Assembly (NCBI RefSeq): GCF_024519315.1
Contig: NZ_JANIIC010000001.1
Location: forward strand, 186,001-250,000
DNA: 64,000 nt
Reading direction: 5' to 3'
Source of the DNA: Streptomyces malaysiensis subsp. samsunensis
Lineage (GTDB): Bacteria; Actinomycetota; Actinomycetes; Streptomycetales; Streptomycetaceae
Shown here: positions 16,295 through 25,873 of the stretch, in pieces
Layout: each line of letters opens with the position of its first letter
Numbering within the stretch: position 1 is the stretch's first letter
Notes under the pieces: model-generated
Told to the model about the DNA's origin: nothing
Seen by the model: only the letters and a program-made list of their open reading frames with translations
Database searches by the model: none
Translations under genes and position numbers: made by a program

Positions 16295-18037
16295 TCAGGG
16301 CTTGCGCAGCAGCAGCTCGGTGTTGCGGTCCGTCGCGTCACCGGCCAGCTTCTGGCTGGCGCCGGGCGCGTTGAAGGACAGCTCGCGGTAGAGGGCCGCG
16401 AGACCGGTCTGGGACAGGTCCGAGAAGTCCGTGCGGTGCGGCGCGGCCGATTCGATGAGCGTGGTGAACAGGGAGATCGTGCCGTCGTGGTTGTCCACGA
16501 CCTCGAACACCCTGGCCAGCTGGGGGAAGTCCACATGCGAGGCGGTGGTGATCTCCCAGAAGGTGCCGCGCGGGGTGATCTCGTTCTTGTGGCTGTGGCC
16601 GTTGATCCAGGCCAGCACCTTGGGGTGGCGCTGGAAGAGGGCGACGACCTCGTCCCCGCCGTGGCGGGCCTCGCCCGGCCGGCCCGGGTCGCGGTTCATG
16701 TTGTCCAGGCTGCGGCTGTAGTGGTGGCTGAAGACGATCACGTAGTCGTCCTTGTGGGCCTTCAGCGTCCGCTCCAGCCAGCGCAGTTGGGCGGTGCCGA
16801 GCGAACCGGTGTAGTGGCCGCCGGGGTCGGTGGTGTCCAGGCTGATGCCGATCACGTTCTCGGAGATCCGGAACGAGTAGTACAGGGTGCCCTGTTCGAG
16901 ATTGGCCTTGGTGTAGCCGTGGCCGACCGGCCCGGGGCCGGTGGCGGCCGGGTCCAGATGCGCGGCCAGGTACTCGTCCTGGGTGAAGGGCGCGCGGCGC
17001 TCGTCGGGGGTGACCGTGCGCATGTCCTTGGCGTGCGCGTCCAGCAGCGCCTTCATCTGCGCGCCCTTGGGGTCGTCCCCGACGCGCGTCCCCTTGAAGA
17101 GCCGCTCGGCGTCGGCGGCCGGGATGATCTCCAGCTTGCGCTTTCCGGTGGCGAAGTCCGTGTAGTAGCCGCGCCCGAAGGAGTAGACCCCGCCCGCGAG
17201 ATCGTCGTGGTTGCCGATGGTGGAATACCACGGCAGTCGCAGCCCTGGGCTGTTGACGGTGCGCAGCGCGGCGGCGAGGAAACCGTCGACACGCGGGAAG
17301 CCGAGCTTCTTGTCGGCGTCGCGCAGCGCCTGCTCGGGGTGCCAGAACGCCTTGTGTCCGCTGTTCTGGACGCCCTCGTAGTGGCGCGGATCGCCGGTGT
17401 TGGGGGTGATCCGGCCGCCGTTCATGGCGGTCAGGAACCAGTCCAGCTCGATCTTGGCGTTGTTGTCGGTGTTGTCCCCGGTGGTCATGACGAACGACAG
17501 CGGCGCCCCGGTGGCGGGTCCGCCGCGCAGCCCGTTGATCCGCTCGATGAGCGAGGCGACACCGGCGATGGTCAGCGCCTCGTGCGGCCGCCACGCCCCG
17601 GGGCGCCCTGCGCGCAGGAACTCGTAGCGCATCGGGTGCTGGACATCGGTCAGATGCAGATCCGTGAGCTGGACGAACGAGGCGAGCGCGGTCCGCCGGT
17701 CCTCGCGGCCGCCCTTGGCGCCGGTGATCTCGCTCCGCACCTCACGGCTCCAGGCGGGGCCGTCGGCGAGCCGCCGGTAGCCGGTGGCGCCGTGTGCGGC
17801 CGAGAACGTCTCCAGCGTCGTACCGGCCGTCGACGGCGCCGCCGGGGCCTGCACCACCCGGCGGCCCGCGGCGTGCGCGGTGGCGGGCTGCGAGGCGCCG
17901 GCCGAACCGCTGCCGGGCCCGAAGGCGAGCCCCAGACCGGCCGTAGCACCGGTGGCGGCGGCAGCGGCGAGGAAGGTGCGCCGGTCGAGGGCGGTGACGG
18001 CAGCTGCGGCGGACCGTACGGACCGTATGCGGGACAT
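16295..18037 (-). CDS. Tat-exported metallophosphoesterase (TIGR03767/PPA1498-like)
   Basis: The 580-residue product starts at ATG 18037 behind a GGGGAG site. A twin-arginine signal (LDRRTFLAAAAATGATAG, residues about 17-34) predicts folded export. Calcineurin-like metal motifs follow in order: QLTDLHLTD (D-x-H), TTGDNTDN, IGNHDD (GNHD), VFSHHYS and INGHSHKN (GHSH). The protein thus has the full di-metal phosphoesterase set. The natural substrate is unknown. Extracellular phosphate scavenging is plausible, but I found no convincing Pho box. It is divergent from asd across a 316-base gap. Confidence 0.88.
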   Translation of the reverse strand: MSRIRSVRSAAAAVTALDRRTFLAAAAATGATAGLGLAFGPGSGSAGASQPATAHAAGRRVVQAPAAPSTAGTTLETFSAAHGATGYRRLADGPAWSREVRSEITGAKGGREDRRTALASFVQLTDLHLTDVQHPMRYEFLRAGRPGAWRPHEALTIAGVASLIERINGLRGGPATGAPLSFVMTTGDNTDNNAKIELDWFLTAMNGGRITPNTGDPRHYEGVQNSGHKAFWHPEQALRDADKKLGFPRVDGFLAAALRTVNSPGLRLPWYSTIGNHDDLAGGVYSFGRGYYTDFATGKRKLEIIPAADAERLFKGTRVGDDPKGAQMKALLDAHAKDMRTVTPDERRAPFTQDEYLAAHLDPAATGPGPVGHGYTKANLEQGTLYYSFRISENVIGISLDTTDPGGHYTGSLGTAQLRWLERTLKAHKDDYVIVFSHHYSRSLDNMNRDPGRPGEARHGGDEVVALFQRHPKVLAWINGHSHKNEITPRGTFWEITTASHVDFPQLARVFEVVDNHDGTISLFTTLIESAAPHRTDFSDLSQTGLAALYRELSFNAPGASQKLAGDATDRNTELLLRKP

Positions 18038-19379
<1,342 letters not shown>

Positions 19380-19631
19380 CGCCCGCGCATCGCCCGAAAG
19401 CCCGAAGGGGGAGCGACCATCCGGCCGCCCGCCCTTCGGCGTGCCCCCCTTTCGGCGTGCCCCCCTCGGCGTACCGCGCCGCCCGCCACCGCCGTCAGCC
19501 CCGTCGCCGTGTTCACCCCGCGCTTTCCGCCGTGGACAAACCGGTCCACCGGCGCTGACCGTCCGACATGCGAGGATGGCCATCCGCCTGACGCATGGCG
19601 TACCGCACATGACGAACGGGAGTAAGCCGAC
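19380..19631. other. Intergenic region with short direct repeats
   Basis: This 252-base gap has a weak hairpin (cccgaaggg near 19400 with cccttcggc near 19432) and tandem copies of ttcggcgtgcccccct around 19434-19468. The rest is the promoter region of pepN copy 2. No gene is seen. Confidence 0.5.
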
Positions 19632-22202
19632 GTGCCTGGCACCAACCTCACAAGGGAGGAAGCGCAGCAGCGGGCGCGCCTCCTCACGGTGGACGCGTAC
19701 GAGATCGAACTGGACCTGAGCGGCGCCCAGGAGGGCGGTACCTACCGCTCTGTCACCACGGTGCGCTTCGACGCCGCCGAGTCGGGCACGGAGTCGTTCA
19801 TCGACCTGGTGGCGCCCACGGTGCACGAGGTGGTGCTCAACGGCGACGCGCTGAGCCCGAACGAGGTCTTCAAGGACTCGCGGATCGCCCTGCCGGGGCT
19901 GCTGGCCGGGCGCAATGAGCTGCGAGTGGTCGCGGACTGCGCCTACACCAACACCGGTGAGGGGCTGCATCGCTTTGTCGACCCGGTCGACCAGCAGGCG
20001 TACCTCTACACCCAGTTCGAGGTGCCGGACGCCCGCCGGGTGTACGCCAGCTTCGAGCAGCCCGACCTGAAGGCCACGCTCCAGTTCACCGTGACGGCGC
20101 CCGAGGGCTGGACGGTCATCTCGAACTCGCCGACGCCGGAGCCGAAGGACAACGTCTGGCGGTTCGAGCCGACCCCGCGCATCTCCACGTACATCACCGC
20201 GCTGATCGTCGGGCCGTACCACAGCGTGCACAGCTCCTACGAGAAGGACGGCCGCTCGGTGCCGCTGGGCATCTACTGCCGCCCCTCGCTCGCGGAGTAC
20301 CTCGACTCGGACGCGATCTTCGAGGTGACGCGGCAGGGCTTCGGGTGGTTCGAGGAGAAGTTCGACTACGCGTACCCGTTCGCCAAGTACGACCAGCTGT
20401 TCGTGCCGGAGTTCAACGCGGGCGCGATGGAGAACGCGGGCGCGGTGACCATCCGCGACCAGTACGTCTTCCGCTCCAAGGTCACCGACGCGGCGTACGA
20501 GGCGCGGGCCGAGACCATCCTCCACGAGCTGGCCCATATGTGGTTCGGCGACCTCGTCACCATGGAGTGGTGGAACGACCTGTGGCTGAACGAGTCGTTC
20601 GCCACCTACACCTCGATCGCCTGCCAGGCCCACGCGCCGGGCAGCAGGTGGCCGCACGCCTGGACCAGCTTCGCCAACTCCATGAAGACGTGGGCCTACC
20701 GGCAGGACCAGCTGCCGTCCACCCACCCGATCATGGCCGAGATCCGTGACCTGGACGACGTCCTGGTCAACTTCGACGGGATCACGTACGCCAAGGGCGC
20801 CTCGGTGCTCAAGCAGCTGGTCGCCTACGTCGGGATGGACGAGTTCTTCAGCGGCGTCCAGGCGTACTTCAAGCGCCACGCCTACCAGAACACCCGGCTG
20901 TCGGACCTGCTCGGCGCGCTGGAGGAGACCAGCGGGCGCGATCTGAAGACCTGGTCCAAGCAGTGGCTGGAGACGGCGGGCATCAACGTGCTGCGGCCGG
21001 AGATCGAGACGGACGCGAGCTCCACCGTGACCTCCTTCGCGGTGCGGCAGGAGGCCCCGGCGCTTCCGCAGGGCGCCACGGGTGAGCCGACCTTGCGGCC
21101 GCACCGCATCGCCATCGGGCTCTACGACCTGAACGCGACGGGCAAGCTGATCCGCTCCGAGCGCATCGAACTGGACGTGGACGGTGAGCTGACCGAGGTG
21201 CCGCAGCTGGTCGGCACCAAGCGCTCCGCGGTGATCCTGCTCAACGACGACGACCTCACCTACGCGAAGGTACGGCTGGACCCGGACTCGCTGGCCGTCG
21301 TCACCGAGCACCTCGGCGACTTCGAGGAGTCGCTGCCGCGCGCGCTGAGCTGGGCCTCGGCCTGGGACATGGTCCGCGACGGCGAACTGGCCACCCGCGA
21401 CTACCTGGCCCTGGTGCTCTCGGGCATCGCCAAGGAGTCGGACATCGGCGTCGTCCAGTCGCTGCACCGCCAGGTGAAGCTGGCCCTGGACCTGTACGCC
21501 GCACCGGCCTGGCGCGAGACCGGCCTGGCCAAGTGGACCGAGGCCACCCTCGACCACCTGCGCGCGGCGGCTCCGGGCAGCGACCACCAGCTGGCCTGGG
21601 CGCGGGCCTTCACCGCGACCGCCCGCACCGACGCGCAGCTGGACCTGGTCTCCGGGCTGCTCGAGGGCACCGAGACGATCGAGGGCCTCGCCATCGACAC
21701 CGAGCTGCGCTGGGCGCTGCTGGAGCGGCTCGCCGCCACCGGACGGGCGGACGAGGCGGCCATCGCGGCGGAGCTGGAGCGCGACAAGACCTCCGCGGGC
21801 GAGCGCCACGCCGCGACGGCGCGGGCCGCGCGGCCGACCCCGCAGGCCAAGGCGGAGGCATGGGCGTCGGTCGTGGAGAGCGACAACCTGCCGAACGCGG
21901 TACAGGAAGCGGTGATCGGCGGCTTCGTCCAGACCGATCAGCGGGAGCTGCTGGCGCCGTACACGGAGAAGTACTTCGCGGTGGCGAAGGACATCTGGCA
22001 CAGCCGCAGCCATGAGATGGCGCAGCAGATCGTGGTGGGCCTCTACCCGGCGCTGCACGTCTCGCGGGCGACGCTGGACGCGACGGACGCGTGGCTCGCG
22101 GCGTCCGAGCCGACGGCGGCCTTGCGGCGCCTGGTGACGGAGTCGCGGGCAGGCATCGAGCGCGCGCTGCGCGCGCAGGCCGCGGACGCGGACGCGGGCT
22201 GA
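19632..22202 (+). CDS. pepN: M1-family aminopeptidase N (copy 2)
   Basis: This 856-residue zinc aminopeptidase has the GTG start of VPGTNLTREEAQQRARLL. GAMEN is at residues 264-268 and HELAH at 298-302, with NESFA downstream. The C-terminal ERAP1-like helical domain is complete. It parallels copy 1 throughout, with nearly identical blocks around the active site (MWFGDLVTMEWW) and QLVAYVG. It resembles the standard Streptomyces PepN more in its IVGPYHSVHS region, but I cannot tell which is ancestral. It is followed by a clear hairpin. Confidence 0.94.
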   Translation: MPGTNLTREEAQQRARLLTVDAYEIELDLSGAQEGGTYRSVTTVRFDAAESGTESFIDLVAPTVHEVVLNGDALSPNEVFKDSRIALPGLLAGRNELRVVADCAYTNTGEGLHRFVDPVDQQAYLYTQFEVPDARRVYASFEQPDLKATLQFTVTAPEGWTVISNSPTPEPKDNVWRFEPTPRISTYITALIVGPYHSVHSSYEKDGRSVPLGIYCRPSLAEYLDSDAIFEVTRQGFGWFEEKFDYAYPFAKYDQLFVPEFNAGAMENAGAVTIRDQYVFRSKVTDAAYEARAETILHELAHMWFGDLVTMEWWNDLWLNESFATYTSIACQAHAPGSRWPHAWTSFANSMKTWAYRQDQLPSTHPIMAEIRDLDDVLVNFDGITYAKGASVLKQLVAYVGMDEFFSGVQAYFKRHAYQNTRLSDLLGALEETSGRDLKTWSKQWLETAGINVLRPEIETDASSTVTSFAVRQEAPALPQGATGEPTLRPHRIAIGLYDLNATGKLIRSERIELDVDGELTEVPQLVGTKRSAVILLNDDDLTYAKVRLDPDSLAVVTEHLGDFEESLPRALSWASAWDMVRDGELATRDYLALVLSGIAKESDIGVVQSLHRQVKLALDLYAAPAWRETGLAKWTEATLDHLRAAAPGSDHQLAWARAFTATARTDAQLDLVSGLLEGTETIEGLAIDTELRWALLERLAATGRADEAAIAAELERDKTSAGERHAATARAARPTPQAKAEAWASVVESDNLPNAVQEAVIGGFVQTDQRELLAPYTEKYFAVAKDIWHSRSHEMAQQIVVGLYPALHVSRATLDATDAWLAASEPTAALRRLVTESRAGIERALRAQAADADAG

Positions 22203-22213
22203 CCGGGCGCGGC

Positions 22214-22242
22214 GCCGTGCGAGGCCGTACGCCTCGCACGGC
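22214..22242 (+). terminator. 12-bp hairpin terminator after pepN copy 2
   Basis: gccgtgcgaggc (22214-22225) pairs exactly with 22231-22242 across a 5-base loop, 11 bases past the stop codon. Confidence 0.85.
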
Positions 22243-22277
22243 GACGCGAAACCTTGATGTGGGCAACCCTTCCTGGT

Positions 22278-22457
22278 TGTGGGCAATCGTTCCGCGGGGC
22301 GGGGCGGGTGGGCACAGCCCGGCCACCGGGCCGCACCCGGCCACGAAACCTCGACCCGGGACGGGCCAGCCCGGTGCGGGCTGAGGCATCGCCCCCGAGT
22401 ACCGGCCGGTGGCCGGTTTGTGCCCACCCGCCCCGCCCCACGGGACGATTGCCCACA
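22278..22457. repeat. 180-bp imperfect inverted-repeat element
   Basis: Arms 22278-22329 and 22406-22457 are about 52 bases each. They agree at all but a handful of positions when one is reverse-complemented: tgtgggcaatcgt, ggggcggggcgggtgggcac and cggccaccgg blocks. The 76-base centre adds a shorter ccgcacccgg / cccggtgcgg pairing. A further tgtgggcaacc lies just outside at 22258. It fills the gap between convergent genes and ends 9 bases before the TPR gene stop. I recall similar GTGGGCA-type elements between genes of many Streptomyces. The transcript would form a very long hairpin. Confidence 0.85.
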
Positions 22458-22465
22458 AACTGCCG

Positions 22466-24262
22466 CTATCTAGGGTCTCGTAGGGCCGGGCGGGCCATGT
22501 CGCCGTATTGGTGCAGGAGGTCCGGATACGCCTCCGCGGCCACGCGAAGCCATCGCTCCGCCTCCTCCTTCCGCCCAAGCCCCCGCAGGGCTTGCGCAAG
22601 CCAGTACGGCGCCTCCTGGTGCTCCCCCTCGCACGCCACCCTCAGCAGCGGCTCCGCCTCCGCACACGCCCCGCGCCGGACCATGCTCCGCCCGGCGAGA
22701 AAGGCCGGTGGCACCAGTCCGCTGCGCGCGGCGCGCACGTACCAGCGTTCGGCGTGCTGCGGATCGCCGCCGCGCTCCTCCGAGGTCCAGCCGAGCCACC
22801 ACGCCGCGCGCCCGTGCCCGAGGTCGGCCGCCCGGCGGAACCAGATCTGGGCGGTGCGCCGGTCCCCGGCCTCGTCGTGGATGCGGCCGATGTCGTACGC
22901 GGCCCCGGCGTCGCCCTCGGCCGCCGCGGGCTCGTAGTACGGCACCATCCGCACCCCCTTGGCGCCGCCGCCCTCGTACAGCATCCGCCCGAGCGCGAGC
23001 AGGGCGCGCGGGGTGCCCGCCTTGCGGTACCACTCGGCGGCCTCCGGGAGCCGGTACAGCCGGTCGAGCGCGTCGGCGTACGCGAACCAGGCGTCCGGGC
23101 CGCCCTCGTCCGCGCGGGCCCGCAGCCCCTCCAGGCGCTCCGCCCACTCGGCGGGCGGCATCCGCTCGGGGTCGGCGCGGATCGCGGCGATGTCCTGGAG
23201 CGCCTGGACGATCCGCTCCTCGCCCTCGTCGAACGAGTGCGGGCCGTCCTCCCGGTCGACACCGTCACCACCATCGGCACCGTCGCCCCTCGCGGCCCCC
23301 AGCCACCGCTCCGCCTCCTCCAGCCGCCGCTGCCGGACACACAGCACACCGAGGTTGAAGCGGGCCCATATGTGGCCGCCGTCCGCCTCGTCGGCCGTGC
23401 GGTACCACCGCTCGGCGGCGCGGGGTTCGCCGTTCTCCTCGGCCCAGACGCCGAGGACGTACGCCGCGCCGTCGTAGCCCCGCTCATGGGCGCGTTCGAC
23501 GAGGGCGCGGGCCTCGTCCCAGCGGCTGGCGTCGCGGGCGATGAAGAGGGCCTGGTCCACCAGCGCCTTGGCGCTGCCGACCGCGGCCGCCCCGGCGTAC
23601 AGCGCCTCGGCCTCCGCGACCATCCGGGGGTAGCGCTCGAACATCGCCTTGCGGTCCGGGTCGAGCAGATCGCGCAGCGCCTCGTACGCCTCCTCGGGGT
23701 CGCCCTCGGCCTCGGCCCGGGCGAGGGCCGCGCGCCAGCCGTCCAGGTCCTCGAGCATCTCCTGGATGGCCCGGCGGCTGTGGGCGGCCACGTCGTCGCC
23801 CTCGGCGGACGCCTCGGCCAGCCGCCCCAGGGCGGTGTCCCATTCGCCGCGGGCGGCCAGCAGCACGGCGCCGTTGGTCTTGCATTCGACGCTGCCGAGC
23901 GCGGCCCCGTGCTCGTACCAGGTCTCGGCACCGGCCGTGTCGCCGGCCTCGTGGAGCAGCCGGGCCAGGCCGAACGCACAGCCGCCGTCGCGGTCGGCGG
24001 CCGTGCGGTACCACCGCTCGGACTCGGCGAACTCGCCGCGGTCCTTATGACAGATCGCGAGCGTGCGCGAGGCGTCCGCGTCCCCGGTGTCGGCGGCCCT
24101 GGCCCACCACGGCAGGGCCTCGTCCAGGCGTCCCAGGCCGGTTAGATGTTCGGCGTAGGCCCGGTACGCTTCCGGTTTCCCGGCAGCCGCGGCGGCCCTC
24201 AGCCGGGCCTCCTCGGCTGCCGGATCCACCGCCGCGTCTTGCGATGAATGTTCGACCATCAC
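22466..24262 (-). CDS. Sel1/TPR-repeat protein
   Basis: The product is 598 residues (the GTG start is followed at once by ATG). It is almost entirely helical Sel1-like or TPR repeats, recurring as W-Y/W-x-x-A-A-D/E-x-G-D with AERWYRTA-type segments. Examples are LPWWARAADTGDADA near 47, ESERWYRTAADRDGG near 78, and AERWYVRAARSG near 500. No signal peptide or membrane span is present. It probably acts as a protein-interaction scaffold. It begins 18 bases after the desaturase stop and is probably co-transcribed with it. Partners are unknown. Confidence 0.8.
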   Translation of the reverse strand: MMVEHSSQDAAVDPAAEEARLRAAAAAGKPEAYRAYAEHLTGLGRLDEALPWWARAADTGDADASRTLAICHKDRGEFAESERWYRTAADRDGGCAFGLARLLHEAGDTAGAETWYEHGAALGSVECKTNGAVLLAARGEWDTALGRLAEASAEGDDVAAHSRRAIQEMLEDLDGWRAALARAEAEGDPEEAYEALRDLLDPDRKAMFERYPRMVAEAEALYAGAAAVGSAKALVDQALFIARDASRWDEARALVERAHERGYDGAAYVLGVWAEENGEPRAAERWYRTADEADGGHIWARFNLGVLCVRQRRLEEAERWLGAARGDGADGGDGVDREDGPHSFDEGEERIVQALQDIAAIRADPERMPPAEWAERLEGLRARADEGGPDAWFAYADALDRLYRLPEAAEWYRKAGTPRALLALGRMLYEGGGAKGVRMVPYYEPAAAEGDAGAAYDIGRIHDEAGDRRTAQIWFRRAADLGHGRAAWWLGWTSEERGGDPQHAERWYVRAARSGLVPPAFLAGRSMVRRGACAEAEPLLRVACEGEHQEAPYWLAQALRGLGRKEEAERWLRVAAEAYPDLLHQYGDMARPALRDPR

Positions 24263-24280
24263 CCGATGGTGCCAGAGTGA

Positions 24281-25255
24281 TCACGATCGTTCGGCACGGG
24301 CCCTGCGCCGGGCCAGCAGCGCCTCGCGCCGCTCGTCGAACCTGGTGGCCTGTTCGTCCAACCCACCCATGTAGAGGCCCAGTTCCTCCTGTGCCTTGAG
24401 CCCTTCCGGGCCGAGCCCGCCGATCTTCAGCACCTTCAGGAAGCGCAGCACGGGCTGGAGGACGTCGTCGTGGTGAATGCGCAGGTTGTATATGCCGCCG
24501 ATGGCGATCTGGGCGGCGGCGCGCTCGAAACCGGGCATGCCATGGCCCGGCATGCGGAAGTTGACCACCACGTCGCGGACGGCACACATGGTCTGGTCGG
24601 GGGCCAGCTCGAACGCCTTCTCGAGCAGGTTCCGGTAGAAGATCATGTGCAGGTTCTCATCGGTGGCGATGCGCGCCAGCATCCGGTCGCAGACCGGGTC
24701 GCCGGAGTGATGGCCGGTGTTGCGGTGCGAGATCCGGGTGGCCAGCTCCTGGAAGGCGACGTACGCGACGGTGTGGAGCATGCTGTGCTGGTTGTCCGAC
24801 TCGAACCCCTCGGACATATGCGCCATGCGGAACCGCTCGAGCTGCACCGGGTCGACGGCGCGGCTCGTCAGCAGGTAGTCGCGCATCACGATGCCGTGGC
24901 GCCCCTCCTCCGCGGTCCAGCGGTGCACCCAGGTGCCCCAGGCGCCGTCCCGGCCGAACAGGGTCGCGATCTCGTGGTGGTAGCTGGGGAGGTTGTCCTC
25001 GGTGAGGAGGTTGACCACGAGCGCGATCCGGCCGACGTCGCTGACCTTGGACTGGTCGGGCGCCCACGCCTCACCGTCCATGACCCCGTCGAAGTTCCGG
25101 CCGTCGCTCCAGGGGACGTACTCGTGCGGCATCCACTCCTTGGCGACCTTCAGGTGCCGGTTGAGCTCGGTCTCGACGACCTCTTCGAGTGCGTACAGGA
25201 GCTGGGTGTCGCTCCATACGGCCTGACCGTGGCTGTGGGCGGGGGCGAGTGTCAC
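24281..25255 (-). CDS. Acyl-[ACP] desaturase
   Basis: This 324-residue soluble di-iron desaturase has a GTG start. Iron ligands fit LLTEDNLPSYHHEI (near 84), EEGRHG (near 117), and DENLHMIFYRNLLE (near 198), giving the E-x-x-H pattern of the plant-type/DesA family. It introduces a double bond into acyl-ACP and so adjusts membrane lipids. A palindromic operator lies 30-64 bases upstream. It is probably the first gene of a pair with the TPR protein. Confidence 0.9.
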   Translation of the reverse strand: MTLAPAHSHGQAVWSDTQLLYALEEVVETELNRHLKVAKEWMPHEYVPWSDGRNFDGVMDGEAWAPDQSKVSDVGRIALVVNLLTEDNLPSYHHEIATLFGRDGAWGTWVHRWTAEEGRHGIVMRDYLLTSRAVDPVQLERFRMAHMSEGFESDNQHSMLHTVAYVAFQELATRISHRNTGHHSGDPVCDRMLARIATDENLHMIFYRNLLEKAFELAPDQTMCAVRDVVVNFRMPGHGMPGFERAAAQIAIGGIYNLRIHHDDVLQPVLRFLKVLKIGGLGPEGLKAQEELGLYMGGLDEQATRFDERREALLARRRARAERS

Positions 25256-25284
25256 GGTGGGGCTCCAGGGGACGGGGGCGCTTT

Positions 25285-25319
25285 ACCTACGGCCCCGTAG
25301 GTTACGCCACCGTAGGTTA
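25285..25319 (-). promoter_or_regulatory. Operator of the desaturase promoter
   Basis: acctacgg-cc-ccgtaggt (25285-25302) is a perfect 18-base palindrome. A further ccgtaggtta half-site at 25310-25319 repeats 25295-25304 with 15-base spacing, so three half-sites lie on about one and a half helical turns. The form suits a TetR-family fatty-acid regulator. That identity is inference. Confidence 0.7.
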
Positions 25320-25472
25320 AAGCGAAAATAAACGGCCCGGGGCCTGTGGATGGCGTTCGGTGAACTCGACGTGACACGGTCACAGTTGGTGATCCGGGGC
25401 GGCGAAGCGCCCGGGGGTGGCGCGCGACCGGACACGACCGCCCCGCGTACGACAAACCCGCATACGACAAAA

Positions 25473-25498
25473 GCGCCCCGGCCATCCGGCCGGGGCGC
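25473..25498 (-). terminator. 11-bp hairpin with U tract
   Basis: gcgccccggcc (25473-25483) pairs with 25488-25498 across the loop atcc. ACAAAA to its left becomes a U tract on the minus strand, 39 bases after the small membrane-protein gene. Confidence 0.88.
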
Positions 25499-25536
25499 CG
25501 TGCAGCGGCGTGCGCGCGCTTCGTCGATCGATCGCG

Positions 25537-25779
25537 TCAGTCGGTCTGGTTGCGGGACTTCTTGCTTCCCACCATCACCAGACCCGCGATCACCAGGAAG
25601 AGAACGATCGGAGCGGCGACATAGAGGCCCAATGTCTCGGCGACACTCAGGCCCGGACCCGGGTCGTCACCGTCGTCGCGGATGAGCGCGAACGCGGGGG
25701 ACGACATCAGCAGCAGCGCCGTCGTCACGGCGCTGACTGCACCGGCGCGCACGGCGTTCTTTTTGACCTTGTTGCTCAC
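25537..25779 (-). CDS. Small exported membrane protein, unknown function
   Basis: This 80-residue protein has a positively charged start (MSNKVKKNAVRAG). A signal-like hydrophobic stretch with an ALA-type end follows (TALLLMSSPAFALI), then a short acidic DDGDDPGPG segment and one transmembrane helix (LYVAAPIVLFLVIAGLVMVG). It ends in a basic KKSRNQTD tail. Both hydrophobic parts and the terminator support a real gene. I do not recognise a named family. Confidence 0.75.
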   Translation of the reverse strand: MSNKVKKNAVRAGAVSAVTTALLLMSSPAFALIRDDGDDPGPGLSVAETLGLYVAAPIVLFLVIAGLVMVGSKKSRNQTD

Positions 25780-25873
25780 GGAGTCAAGTTATCCGATGCT
25801 CCCCGGCGCCGCGTGCCCGGGGTGGCCTTAACCATCGCCTTGGGATGCCCATGATCACCACTGCGAGATCGTC

